From Chitinophaga pinensis (GTDB lineage: Bacteria; Bacteroidota; Bacteroidia; UBA4408): DNA of 33,932 nt. Below, in pieces: positions 1 through 8,214 of the stretch; the stretch's first letter is position 1; every line of letters starts with the position of its first letter. Under the pieces are notes generated by a model. That model saw only the letters and a list, made by a program, of their open reading frames with translations. It did not search any database and was not told the origin of the DNA. The translations under genes were made by a program, and so were the position numbers. Location: the NCBI GenBank assembly GCA_945872355.1, contig CAMBZU010000037.1, forward strand, positions 1 to 33,932, written 5' to 3'.

Positions 1-459
1 GCCGTTTTTGTTTATTGCTTAAGTGGTGGAAGAAGCGCTTCTGCTGCATCAAATATGCGTGCTGCCGGATTTAAAACTGTTTACGAATTGAATGGTGGAA
101 TCATGAAATGGCGCGCTGCTGGCTTGCCTGAAACAAGCAATGCAAATACGTCAACAAACAACGGCTTGTCTATGGATGAATATAAAAAAATGACCAGCAG
201 CAACAATAAAGTTTTAGTAGATTTTTATGCAGAATGGTGTGCGCCTTGCAAAAAAATGAAACCATATTTAGATGAAATTGCAAGTGAAATGAAAAGTGAA
301 CTAACTGTGATTAGAATTGATGCTGACCTCAATAAAACTTTACTCAAAGAGCTTAAAATTGATGCTTTGCCTGTGCTTATGTTGTACAAAGAGAACGTAA
401 TGGAATGGCGAAATGATGGTTTTATTGAAAAAGCTGCAGTAGTAGCCAAAATAAAATAA
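1..459 (+). CDS. Rhodanese-thioredoxin fusion protein, 5' truncated
   Basis: The reading frame is open from base 1, so the ATG at 55 is internal and the true start lies outside the window. The first residues form the end of a rhodanese domain: a catalytic-loop motif CLSGGRS, with the presumed persulfide Cys at bases 16-18, followed by the typical ELNGGIMKWRAAGLP ending. After a short Ser/Thr/Asn-rich linker comes a thioredoxin fold with the redox motif WCAPC (235-249) and the cis-Pro loop DALPVLML. By family knowledge rhodaneses move sulfane sulfur and thioredoxins reduce disulfides or persulfides, so the fusion could release sulfur carried by the rhodanese Cys. That role is inference. The cellular location cannot be told because the N-terminus is missing. 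It may share a transcript with genes to the left. Confidence 0.85.
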   Translation, partial: AVFVYCLSGGRSASAASNMRAAGFKTVYELNGGIMKWRAAGLPETSNANTSTNNGLSMDEYKKMTSSNNKVLVDFYAEWCAPCKKMKPYLDEIASEMKSELTVIRIDADLNKTLLKELKIDALPVLMLYKENVMEWRNDGFIEKAAVVAKIK

Positions 460-552
460 AACCACTTCTATTCAGGATGATAATATTTCGCCCTTTGTGT
501 TACTTTTATTTTGAAGCAATTTTTATAACTTGCACTCTTTAAAATATCAATT

Positions 553-1545
553 ATGAATATGAAAGATTTAGTAGCAGATTTTCCTAAACAACTGCAAAAA
601 GCTCTGTTAATCGCGCAGTCTGCTGAACTAAAAAAAAGTAATAATACTATTAATAATGTTTTTATTTCTGGCCTAGGAGGTTCTGGTATTGGTGGCTCTA
701 TAGTTGCTGAATTAATTGCTCAAGAGGCAATTTGCCCCATTGCAATAAATAAGGAATACACCGCTCCAGCTTTTATCAATGAACATACATTAGCAATTAT
801 TTGCTCTTACAGCGGTAATACCGAAGAAACAATACAAGTGCTAAAACATTGTATTGAGGCAAAAGCTAAAATTACTATCATCACTTCTGGTGGTGAAGCC
901 ATGCAGTTGGCAAATCAACATCAATTCGATTGCATATTATTACCTGCTGGTTTTCCACCACGCTCTTGCATTGGATATTCAATATGCCAAATATTAAAAG
1001 TACTTCATTTTCATGCAATCACTGCCATAAATCACCTGGCTGAGGTGGAAGGAACTATTGCACTATTAGAAAATCAACACGCTCAAATTATTGATGAAGC
1101 GCAAAAAGTAGCGCAAGCTATATACACTAAGTTGCCAATTATTTATACGCTGGGTAATACTGAAGGTGTGGCCATTAGATTCAGGCAACAACTCAACGAA
1201 AATAGCAAAATGTTATGTTGGCACCATGTGCTGCCCGAAATGAACCATAACGAGCTTGTTGGTTGGACAGAAAAGAATGACAATTTAGCCGTTGTAATAT
1301 TTAGATACGAAAACGATTATTATCGCACGCTTAAAAGATTAGAAGTTTGCAAAGAGGTTTTTGCTAAATACACCAATACTATCATTGAGATTAATGCCAA
1401 AGGAAACTCAGCATTGCAACGTGCTTTGTATATGATTCACATTGGAGATTGGATCAGTTGTTTGATTGCCGATATTAAACAAGTTGATGCAGTTGATATT
1501 TCAATTATCAACCATTTAAAATCAGAGCTTTCCAAAATGCAGTAA
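553..1545 (+). CDS. Bifunctional phosphoglucose/phosphomannose isomerase (SIS domain)
   Basis: Cytosolic enzyme interconverting glucose 6-phosphate or mannose 6-phosphate with fructose 6-phosphate, linking glycolysis with GDP-mannose supply. Its 330 residues match the small PGI/PMI family best known from crenarchaea rather than classical Pgi of about 550 residues. The N-terminal SIS domain shows ISGLGGSGIGG (38-48) and CSYSGNTEET (84-93, the phosphate-binding Ser/Thr loop). PPRSCIGYS lies at 135-143. In the C-terminal half, QLNEN places a Glu at 216 and EMNHNELVGW places a His at 232; this 16-residue spacing equals that of the catalytic Glu and His reported for the Pyrobaculum enzyme. lipB follows after 6 bases, so the two are probably co-transcribed. 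The function call is strong; which sugar is preferred in vivo is not visible. Confidence 0.9.
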   Translation: MNMKDLVADFPKQLQKALLIAQSAELKKSNNTINNVFISGLGGSGIGGSIVAELIAQEAICPIAINKEYTAPAFINEHTLAIICSYSGNTEETIQVLKHCIEAKAKITIITSGGEAMQLANQHQFDCILLPAGFPPRSCIGYSICQILKVLHFHAITAINHLAEVEGTIALLENQHAQIIDEAQKVAQAIYTKLPIIYTLGNTEGVAIRFRQQLNENSKMLCWHHVLPEMNHNELVGWTEKNDNLAVVIFRYENDYYRTLKRLEVCKEVFAKYTNTIIEINAKGNSALQRALYMIHIGDWISCLIADIKQVDAVDISIINHLKSELSKMQ

Positions 1546-1551
1546 GGAAGC

Positions 1552-2256
1552 ATGATTAAAAACAAAAAGGTTATTTTTCAGGATCTTGCTTTAATCGATT
1601 ATCAAAAAGCTTGGGACTTTCAAGAAGAGGTGTTTAGCAAAATTGTTCAAACAAAAGTTGATAATAGATCGCGTGAAACAGCTCATGAGCTTACTTCAAA
1701 CTATTTGTTATTGTGCGAACATCCTCATGTATACACGCTGGGGAAAAGTGGTAAACCAGAGAATTTACTCGTAAATAGCCAACAACTTATTGATATTGCT
1801 GCTACTTTTTATAAAATCAATAGGGGAGGAGATATCACTTATCATGGGCCTGGTCAATTAGTAGGCTATCCAATTTTGGATTTAGAAAATTTTTTTACTG
1901 ATATTCATAAGTACTTGCGTTTATTAGAAGAGGCCATCATTAAAACTTGTGCTGCTTTTGGAATTGAAGCAGGAAGAAACCCAGGTTTTACTGGCGTTTG
2001 GTTAGATGCAGATGGCCCCAATGCGCGTAAAATTTGTGCAATGGGTGTAAGATGCAGCCGTTGGGTAACAATGCATGGTTTTGCGTTTAATGTAAATACC
2101 GATCTTAATTATTTTAAACACATTGTGCCTTGCGGCATTGATGATAAAGCAGTAACTTCTTTGCAACAAGAATTAGGATATGCTATTGAAATCAATGAAG
2201 TAAAAAGTATCTTTCTGAAATACTTTAAAGAAGTTTTTGAAGCAGAAATTATTTGA
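1552..2256 (+). CDS. lipB: Octanoyltransferase LipB
   Basis: Transfers octanoate from octanoyl-ACP to the lipoyl domains of pyruvate and 2-oxoglutarate dehydrogenases and the glycine cleavage H protein; LipA then adds sulfur. The 234 residues hold the family blocks: EHPHVYTLGKSG, RGGDITYHGPGQLVGYPI and KICAMGVRCSRWVTMHGFAFNV. The catalytic pair is visible as Lys160 in KICAMG and the nucleophile Cys194 in HIVPCGI. The start at 1552 is 6 bases after the isomerase stop and is preceded by a purine-rich AAGGAA that can act as ribosome binding site. It converges on thyA. lipA is not in the window. Confidence 0.96.
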   Translation: MIKNKKVIFQDLALIDYQKAWDFQEEVFSKIVQTKVDNRSRETAHELTSNYLLLCEHPHVYTLGKSGKPENLLVNSQQLIDIAATFYKINRGGDITYHGPGQLVGYPILDLENFFTDIHKYLRLLEEAIIKTCAAFGIEAGRNPGFTGVWLDADGPNARKICAMGVRCSRWVTMHGFAFNVNTDLNYFKHIVPCGIDDKAVTSLQQELGYAIEINEVKSIFLKYFKEVFEAEII

Positions 2257-2260
2257 GCCA

Positions 2261-2305
2261 AATTAATGATTAGCAAACAACAAAGTGCTAATGGTATCAT
2301 TAATT
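2261..2305. terminator. Inverted repeat between convergent lipB and thyA
   Basis: The perfect 10-base arms 2261-2270 and 2296-2305 continue inward as TAGC (2271-2274) and GCTA (2287-2290), with a 5-base bulge on the right side. It sits in the 117-base convergent gap, where a bidirectional terminator would be expected. The stem is AT-rich and no long T tract follows on either strand, so a terminator role is only possible. Confidence 0.3.
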
Positions 2306-2373
2306 CAAATAATCATGCTTTGTTAAATGAATAGAGAAAGCTATTTTGCTTGGTTTTCTATAGTGCTTAATTT

Positions 2374-3168
2374 TTAAACAGCCACAGCGCCCTTTATAGC
2401 AGGGTGTGGATCATATCCTTCAATACTAAAGTCTTCGAACTTAAAACTAAATATGTCATTTACCGCTTTGTTGATTATTAAATTAGGAAGTGGTTTAAAA
2501 GGCCTATTTAATTGCAAATTCACTTGTTCCATATGATTTGAATAGATGTGCGCATCGCCTAATGTATGCACAAAATCACCTACTTCTAAATTACACACTT
2601 GAGCTACCATGTGCGTTAATAAGGCGTATGAAGCAATGTTAAAAGGTACGCCTAAAAATATATCTGCACTTCGCTGATATAATTGGCAACTTAATTTACC
2701 TTCTGCAACATAAAACTGAAAAAAAGCGTGACACGGCGGGAGCTTCATATCTTCAATGTCAGCTACATTCCAAGCACTTACAATTAATCTCCTCGAATCA
2801 GGATTCTTTTTAATGCTCTCTATCACATTGCTAATTTGATCTATGTGCCCACCAGCTGGTGTTGGCCAACTTCGCCATTGATAGCCATACACAGGTCCTA
2901 GGTTGCCCTCTTGGTCGGCCCACTCATCCCAAATACTAACCCCATTTTCTTTTAAATAAGCAATATTTGTACTCCCTTTTAAAAACCAAAGGAGCTCATG
3001 AAAAATACTTTTTGTGTGAAGTTTTTTTGTAGTAAGTAATGGAAAGCCTTGTTGTAAATCAAATCTCATTTGATATCCAAAAACACTTGTAGTGCCTGTT
3101 CCTGTGCGGTCAGATTTATATATTCCATGTTTTAAAACATGTTCAAGAAGGTCGTGATATTGTTGCAT
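2374..3168 (-). CDS. thyA: Thymidylate synthase ThyA
   Basis: Cytosolic enzyme that methylates dUMP to dTMP with methylene-tetrahydrofolate. The 264 residues equal the length of the E. coli enzyme, and the catalytic Cys is at position 146 in [10 protein letters not shown], as in E. coli. Other family blocks are [13 protein letters not shown] (19-31), HELLWFLKG (57-65), [12 protein letters not shown] with the phosphate-binding Arg, and GDAHIYSNH. The gene stands alone on the minus strand; folA, its usual neighbour, is not adjacent. A TAATTTTG element at 3189-3196 on the minus strand, about 20 bases before the start, fits the Bacteroidota -7 consensus, but I see no TTTG at the matching upstream distance. 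Confidence 0.98.
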   Translation of the reverse strand: MQQYHDLLEHVLKHGIYKSDRTGTGTTSVFGYQMRFDLQQGFPLLTTKKLHTKSIFHELLWFLKGSTNIAYLKENGVSIWDEWADQEGNLGPVYGYQWRSWPTPAGGHIDQISNVIESIKKNPDSRRLIVSAWNVADIEDMKLPPCHAFFQFYVAEGKLSCQLYQRSADIFLGVPFNIASYALLTHMVAQVCNLEVGDFVHTLGDAHIYSNHMEQVNLQLNRPFKPLPNLIINKAVNDIFSFKFEDFSIEGYDPHPAIKGAVAV

Positions 3169-3412
3169 TGTTTATCTTTATTAAAATGCAAAATTAAACA
3201 TGATATGTAATATTTACTTTATAATCTATCAACATTTAAACTGAAACGTCAACAATTATATCAATATGATTTATAAGTTATGCTAATAATTTAAAATCTT
3301 ACATTGGTAAATGCCGATCGGAAAAAAGTTTGGGACAAATGCTGTGAAACAAATTTGGGCCATTACTTATTTCACATCGGTATAAATATCCATTGTGTAA
3401 TTTGGGCTAAAC

Positions 3413-3448
3413 AAAAAAAGTCCTTTCCTATTGCAGGAAAGGACTTTT
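3413..3448 (-). terminator. Intrinsic terminator after the minus-strand secreted-protein gene
   Basis: A perfect 13-bp stem (arms 3416-3428 and 3436-3448) encloses a 7-base loop. Read on the minus strand it ends in a run of seven T (A3413-3419 on the plus strand), the classic intrinsic form. It lies 20 bases past the stop of the gene ending at 3468. Confidence 0.88.
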
Positions 3449-3467
3449 AATAATAAGCTTATGCGAA

Positions 3468-4049
3468 TTAATTTTTAGGGCCTTTTTTTAATGAATAATA
3501 TTCTTTATACATCTTTTTAAGTTCACCATTCACTTTGTGGGTATAAACTTGATCATAATTAAATTCTCCACTCAATTTATCATACATAATAATCGCAACA
3601 GGCTTTAATAAAACATCTGTATTCAAGTTATTAACTTCCTCAAATAATGCAACATCTGCTCCAAAAACAAAAGCATTGTTCACATCTTTTGGAACAACTG
3701 AATTTACCTCTACAATTTTAGAAACATAACCCTTTTTTTGAATAACTATTTTAAATTTTTTATCCAATGGCAATTGAAAGGAAACCTTTCCTTTTTTATC
3801 TGTAAAATAAGAAGCTACCAAATAGTTATTATTATTAAGAACTTTAATTACAGCGCCTTTAACAACCAATGTTTCATCTGCTTTATCTGGCCCTTTCGAG
3901 TCCTTGATTGCACAATTTAATTGCAGGTAGTACTTTTTAGGATCTCTTTCTGAAGTACTATCAGCTTTGGATTCTTGTGCTATTAAACTACTTGTTATAA
4001 GTAAGTTAATTGCTAGCAATAAAAATAAAGGTTTAATAAAATTTGTCAT
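3468..4049 (-). CDS. Secreted protein with carboxypeptidase-regulatory-like domain
   Basis: 193 residues of unknown function. A signal peptide is clear: MTNFIKPLFLLLAINLLITS followed by SLIAQ, with cleavage likely after the Ala or Gln near residue 25, so the product is exported. Residues about 50-110 (from LNCAIKD through VVKGAVIKVLNN, SYFTDKKGKVSFQLP and IVIQKKGYVSKIVEV) look like the seven-stranded carboxypeptidase regulatory-like fold that is common in Bacteroidota envelope proteins, often at the N-terminus of TonB receptors or OmpA-type proteins. No OmpA or plug domain follows; the last 80 residues match nothing I know. The next gene on the same strand, a TPR/OmpA-like lipoprotein, ends 132 bases upstream of this start with its own putative terminator between, so this is likely a separate transcript. 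Confidence 0.75.
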   Translation of the reverse strand: MTNFIKPLFLLLAINLLITSSLIAQESKADSTSERDPKKYYLQLNCAIKDSKGPDKADETLVVKGAVIKVLNNNNYLVASYFTDKKGKVSFQLPLDKKFKIVIQKKGYVSKIVEVNSVVPKDVNNAFVFGADVALFEEVNNLNTDVLLKPVAIIMYDKLSGEFNYDQVYTHKVNGELKKMYKEYYSLKKGPKN

Positions 4050-4130
4050 ATCCCTTGGTTTAAATTATAAAGAGTTCATTTAAGAACATGTAATGTGCGG
4101 CTAAAATAATTACTAGCTCGTTTAAATCAA

Positions 4131-4162
4131 AATAACCTGCCCATATTATTGAACAGGTTATT
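4131..4162 (-). terminator. Candidate terminator after the TPR/OmpA-like lipoprotein gene
   Basis: Perfect 9-bp stem (arms 4131-4139 and 4154-4162) with a 14-base loop, 20 bases past the minus-strand gene ending at 4182. On the minus strand it is followed by the T-rich TTTTGATTT rather than an unbroken T run, so termination is likely but could be partial. Confidence 0.6.
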
Positions 4163-4181
4163 GTTTATAAGGCTGAAGGAA

Positions 4182-6011
4182 TTAATTTAAAATTGATTTT
4201 AAAGCTTCGTTCTCTTTCAATTTCACAAATTCCATATCGGTTTTTGCTATTTCTTTAATTGATGCATCCTTTGCAATTGCTGCATTTAAATATTGAGCTA
4301 CACCAGCTGCATCTGATTTTCTGGCAGAAATTACTGCTTTTAAGTAATTACCCATGCCACTATCTTTGTCACTTGAGGCTTCAACAGCACTCATTGCACC
4401 GTCATTATTGCCACTTAATAATTTTGCTAAGGCAGCATTAAATGAATTAGCATCGCTATAATTAGAAAGTGCTGCTGAATAATTACCATTTAAAATGTTT
4501 ATTCTTCCCATGTTGTAATTTGCCTCTGCAGCATTACTTTGACCGTAATATTCAGTTGCCGCTTTCATATCGCTTTTTTTCATTGCAATAATACCAAGGT
4601 TATTTAATACCGCTGGATTGTTTGCTGAAGTTTGATTTGCTTTGTCAAAAGAAGCACCTGCTTCGTTAATCTTATTTTGCATTAAATACATACAACCCAA
4701 ATTATTGTGTGCTCTCCATTCATTAGCATAAATACGTGCACAATTACTGTAAATAGCAGTTTGAGTAGCCATATCGGAAGTAATAGAGGCAGTATACAAC
4801 AATTCTTCTGCAGTTAATGAATCTGGCATTGATGCTGCCATTTGAGTGAGCACTTCATCTGTTTTGCATTTTTTTTCTGCATTAACTATAATTTTAGCTC
4901 TTCTTAATGATGGTAATATTTGATCAGAAATTTCAGTATAAGCTTTACTAATATTTTTTATTTCAGCTTCTCTTTTATCTAAGTCAGGATAAGTAGATAA
5001 AATACGTAAAATCATTTCTTTATCAGGCACTGTTGAAACTTCCATTTTCGATTTGAAACCTTCCCAATCTTCTGCAGTAGATGCAAAAGCATAAAAACTT
5101 TCTTCTAAACTTCTATTTGTTGTTTTTTGAGTAACTTTTCCAGTTTTGGCATTCTCAATTTTAACAGTATCAATAGCTTCGATTAAATACATCAAATCGT
5201 TTTTCTTTAAAAATGCATTTAATTCTTTAGCTACTATCTTCCCTCTATCTGCTGCTAAATTTGCATTTTTATCTTGCTCTCCATCTGGCGATGCATAAGC
5301 TGAAATTGATACTCCTTTAATATCGTAATTTTTAGTGTAACCTATTGTCTTTTTACCTTTTTCATCTTTGATGGCCGTTTGGCTTCCAGCAATAAAACCC
5401 ATCAAAGCCTTCATATCATCCATCTTTAATTCAGTTGGTCTTATATTGTCTTGGCTAATTAAAAAGTGAATATCACCATCTGAACTCATGGGTGTTACTC
5501 TAGGCATATTTTCTTTTGCCATGATAGGCTTTTCATCACTCATCGCCAAAAGCGGTGTAACAACTGTTGCATCAGCTAATTTAGGTAATTGATATTCTTT
5601 TTTTACTTTGTCTTTTTTTGTGGTTACTGCTTTTGCAGTAAATTCACTCACACGCATTTCTGGTCTGTAAGCAACCGTTTCGCTATAGCTAAAAGTCGTC
5701 TCTTTTTTCTTTGCAACAACTATTCCTTTGCCTTCTTTAACCTTCTCTCCTTGAAATAATAAGGGCTTTAAAGCAACTTCACCACCATTCCATTTCATCA
5801 TTGGTGTTAGTGTAATTACTTCTTTTGGTGCTTGCGTTTTTGCAGGAATTGAACCCTTTACAGTAATTTTAATGCTATCACCATGCATTTCCAATGGATT
5901 CGGAGTCGTTGTATAAGTTACTTTCGACCAATCTGTTGTTTTACATCCAGATAATGCAAGAGCCGCTGACATTACAAATAAAAATTTGTTCTTTAGCAAA
6001 GTAGTTTTCAT
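4182..6011 (-). CDS. Outer-membrane-type lipoprotein with OmpA-like region and TPR repeats
   Basis: 609 residues. The N-terminus ends in a lipobox, ALSGC, with the lipidated Cys at 23. Residues about 30-150 are a beta-rich region with no family I recognise. Residues about 175-270 resemble an OmpA-like peptidoglycan-binding fold: FLISQDNIRPTEL, then VSISAYASPDGEQDKNANLA followed by ADRGKIVAKEL, close to the usual spEG-N-LS-RA pattern. The rest is helical, with TPR-like repeats from about 400 to the end (for example AHNNLGCMYLMQNKINEAGA and AVLNNLGIIAMKKSDMKAA). Family knowledge suggests an envelope scaffold that grips the cell wall and binds partners through the TPRs. It is not PorE, which has a beta-propeller and a C-terminal OmpA domain. 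The exact role is unknown. Confidence 0.75.
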   Translation of the reverse strand: MKTTLLKNKFLFVMSAALALSGCKTTDWSKVTYTTTPNPLEMHGDSIKITVKGSIPAKTQAPKEVITLTPMMKWNGGEVALKPLLFQGEKVKEGKGIVVAKKKETTFSYSETVAYRPEMRVSEFTAKAVTTKKDKVKKEYQLPKLADATVVTPLLAMSDEKPIMAKENMPRVTPMSSDGDIHFLISQDNIRPTELKMDDMKALMGFIAGSQTAIKDEKGKKTIGYTKNYDIKGVSISAYASPDGEQDKNANLAADRGKIVAKELNAFLKKNDLMYLIEAIDTVKIENAKTGKVTQKTTNRSLEESFYAFASTAEDWEGFKSKMEVSTVPDKEMILRILSTYPDLDKREAEIKNISKAYTEISDQILPSLRRAKIIVNAEKKCKTDEVLTQMAASMPDSLTAEELLYTASITSDMATQTAIYSNCARIYANEWRAHNNLGCMYLMQNKINEAGASFDKANQTSANNPAVLNNLGIIAMKKSDMKAATEYYGQSNAAEANYNMGRINILNGNYSAALSNYSDANSFNAALAKLLSGNNDGAMSAVEASSDKDSGMGNYLKAVISARKSDAAGVAQYLNAAIAKDASIKEIAKTDMEFVKLKENEALKSILN

Positions 6012-6056
6012 CCTATGATTTGTTTAATTTTAAAATTAACTATTAATAATAAGTTG

Positions 6057-6087
6057 CGAAAATAGAAATGTTTTCAATATAAAAAAA
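6057..6087 (-). promoter_or_regulatory. Candidate promoter of the TPR/OmpA-like lipoprotein gene
   Basis: On the minus strand a -7 element TATTTTCG (6057-6064) lies 19 bases downstream of a -33 TTTT (6084-6087), one mismatch from the Bacteroidota TTTG-N19-TAnnTTTG pattern at each box. It would give a leader of about 40 bases. The same TAnnTTCG form occurs before two other genes in this window. Confidence 0.5.
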
Positions 6088-6125
6088 ATAGGAAGGCTAA
6101 TAATGTCAATTAGCTGGTTGACAAT

Positions 6126-7157
6126 TTATTCTTTGAACCTCAAATCTTTTGTGAATTCCAAGTCTGTCAATGTGTTTAAAAATGCAATTATTTGCCCTTT
6201 TTCAGCACTCGTGATTGAAATTCCGTTGCTTAACAAGGGATCTAATGTGCCTGTTTGCTTGATTCCGCTGCCGTAGTGATTGAAAACTTGGTCAAGGGTT
6301 TCAAAACGTCCGTCATGCATGTAAGGGTAGGTTAATGCTACGTTTCGTAAAGATGGAACTTTAAATTTTCCCATGTCACTGTTAATATTTGTTATACGAT
6401 ACCTGCCGCTGTCTATAAACACCTCGTCCAATCCATTATTTCTGTAAGAATTATCGGTAAATAACGGCGGAACATGACAACTTCCGCATTTTTGCTCAAA
6501 TAATGCCAAACCATTTTTTTCACTTTCTGTAAAAGGATTGCGCGCTGGATCTTGCACAAATTTGTCGTATCGCGAATTTGCACTTATAAATGAACCCATG
6601 AATTGAACAATCGCTTTCAACATCAACTGACTTGTAATGCTATCTGTATTAAACGCTGCCTTGAAAAGAGTCCTGTAGGCGGCATTTTGACTCAATTTAT
6701 TCACAACTCCTTCAATCGTTTCGTTCATTTCAAGTGGATTTAGGATTGGTCCAATTGGCTGTAATTCAATGTGCTTAGAGCCACCATCCCAAAAGAATTC
6801 CTTTTGCCACATTAAGTTAAACAAGGCGGGTGAATTTCTAACGCCTAATTTATTTTCAACACCGTGACTCAGTTTATGATCAGCATGCGCAAAAGCAACA
6901 AATTGTTGATGACAACTGCCGCAACTAATTGTATTATCGCTGCTTAAAATGGGGTCATAAAAAAGTTTCTTGCCGAGTAAAAATCCCTCCTTGCTTCTTT
7001 TATTTCCTTCAAAATTATAAATAGGTGCGGGAAAATAATCAGGCCAACGCAATACAACATCATCTTCTGTAACTATTGGCTCTATTTTAGAATCAACCTT
7101 ACAAGCGCATATTTGCAAAAGTGCTGCAAGGAATAAATAAATGCTTATCTTTTGCAT
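6126..7157 (-). CDS. MbnH/MauG-like di-haem cytochrome c peroxidase family lipoprotein
   Basis: 343 residues. The N-terminal hydrophobic segment ends near Cys17/Cys19, a probable lipoprotein site, so it acts outside the inner membrane. Two c-type haem motifs are present: CGSCH (79-83) and CGSCH (224-228), each in its usual setting for the bacterial cytochrome c peroxidase/MauG superfamily (FYDPILSSDNTISC; GLALFEQKCGSCHVPPLFTD). VPSLRNVALTYPYMHDGRF (268-286) is the conserved loop near the second haem. Members reduce peroxide or, like MauG and MbnH, oxidise residues on a partner protein. The start is 3 bases after the stop of the MbnP-like gene, so the two form one operon. That pairing favours an MbnH-type role over a stand-alone peroxidase; this is inference from context. 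Confidence 0.85.
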   Translation of the reverse strand: MQKISIYLFLAALLQICACKVDSKIEPIVTEDDVVLRWPDYFPAPIYNFEGNKRSKEGFLLGKKLFYDPILSSDNTISCGSCHQQFVAFAHADHKLSHGVENKLGVRNSPALFNLMWQKEFFWDGGSKHIELQPIGPILNPLEMNETIEGVVNKLSQNAAYRTLFKAAFNTDSITSQLMLKAIVQFMGSFISANSRYDKFVQDPARNPFTESEKNGLALFEQKCGSCHVPPLFTDNSYRNNGLDEVFIDSGRYRITNINSDMGKFKVPSLRNVALTYPYMHDGRFETLDQVFNHYGSGIKQTGTLDPLLSNGISITSAEKGQIIAFLNTLTDLEFTKDLRFKE

Positions 7158-7160
7158 AAC

Positions 7161-7961
7161 TTAATTCTGAATTGATGTTACAGAAAACATATTTACACAA
7201 TTATTAGCAATTGTATATGCAACAGCGCCACCCATTCCTTCGCTGGTTTGAACAAATTTAATAAGTGAGGGGCTTTCAAACATTTTAAGTAAATCTGTCT
7301 TAATTTCAACGGTACTCGTTTTTCCATCTGAACTTATTAAATCACTCGTGCCAAATGTTGGATTAATCTTTCTAATACAGTTGTAAGGCTGTGTAAAACC
7401 ACCTAGGTGAAAAATCAAAGTATTATTAAACGCTGCTGAATTGGGTGAGTTACCTTCCATCATTAAGAAAATATATCCTTGATTCCAACTCCAAAACATT
7501 CCATACGAAGGATCAAGCGCACCAGTTTGAGCACCTGAGGTATTTCTTAAACTGTCAACTCCCAAAATAAAATTAATTGCATTGTAGTTGCCAACGGGAA
7601 CACTATCTAAAACAATAGTATATTTATTGCCTTTATTACTATCAATCAAATGATAGCTTTCACGCGCTACATAGCTCGTTCCATCTGATTTTTTTAAAAC
7701 TACATTAGTAATGTAATACTTAAATTTAGAAACTGTAAAACTATCGCTGTTCGCATTCATATAATGGCCGTTATTCAATAGCAAATCTTCATTTCCTACC
7801 TTGTTGCTAAATGTAATTTTTACACTGCCATATTTTTGTTCATCTGTTGGTATTTCAATGGAAGGGTCAACAACATCCTCTTTAAGTACACTGTCTTTTT
7901 TGCATGACAAAGTATTGATTAAAAAAAGACCGAGGATAATTATTCTAAATAAATTCTTCAT
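7161..7961 (-). CDS. MbnP-like copper-binding lipoprotein
   Basis: 266 residues with a lipoprotein signal ending NTLSCKKD (Cys20). The body resembles the MbnP family: an N-terminal strand block (YGSVKITFSNKVGNEDLLLN), SFTVSKFKYYITNVVLKKSD, SYHLIDSNKG, VPVGNYNAINFILGVDSLRN, then the signature DPSYGMFWSWNQGYIFLMME (150-169) and FHLGGF (185-190). By family knowledge, Methylosinus MbnP binds copper after its di-haem partner MbnH converts a Trp to kynurenine. Trp157 and Trp159 in the signature and His186 are the residues I would examine first. No methanobactin precursor or biosynthesis gene is visible. It is the first gene of the two-gene operon, with a 253-base divergent gap to NAD kinase. Confidence 0.75.
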   Translation of the reverse strand: MKNLFRIIILGLFLINTLSCKKDSVLKEDVVDPSIEIPTDEQKYGSVKITFSNKVGNEDLLLNNGHYMNANSDSFTVSKFKYYITNVVLKKSDGTSYVARESYHLIDSNKGNKYTIVLDSVPVGNYNAINFILGVDSLRNTSGAQTGALDPSYGMFWSWNQGYIFLMMEGNSPNSAAFNNTLIFHLGGFTQPYNCIRKINPTFGTSDLISSDGKTSTVEIKTDLLKMFESPSLIKFVQTSEGMGGAVAYTIANNCVNMFSVTSIQN

Positions 7962-8012
7962 GATAATTTTAATGTAAATGATTGTGTAAAATTACAAATT
8001 TTAGTATTCAAA

Positions 8013-8025
8013 AAACGTAACGTTT
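8013..8025. promoter_or_regulatory. Short palindrome upstream of the MbnP/MbnH-like operon
   Basis: AAACGTAACGTTT is a perfect inverted repeat around one central base, flanked on both sides by TATTCA (8005-8010 and about 8027-8032). It lies about 50 bases before the minus-strand start at 7961, where an operator could sit. It could also be chance in AT-rich sequence. Confidence 0.25.
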
Positions 8026-8214
8026 GTATTCAGTTTTTGTTTAGCTCAAAAATAACTTGAATTAAAAGCATTTTATGTTGCTTTGATAATCTTCTATGCT
8101 CGAATCTTTAGAAATTACGAAGGAACTATTGAGATAGAAAATATTCTTAAATATTTCATTTTAGTTAGAATATTTATTGATTGATTTTATATCTTTACAA
8201 CATAATTATATGTT

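Noticed and set aside
55..57. ATG at 55 as start of the first gene
   Set aside because: The frame is open to base 1 and encodes the rhodanese active-site loop before this ATG, so the gene is truncated by the window edge.
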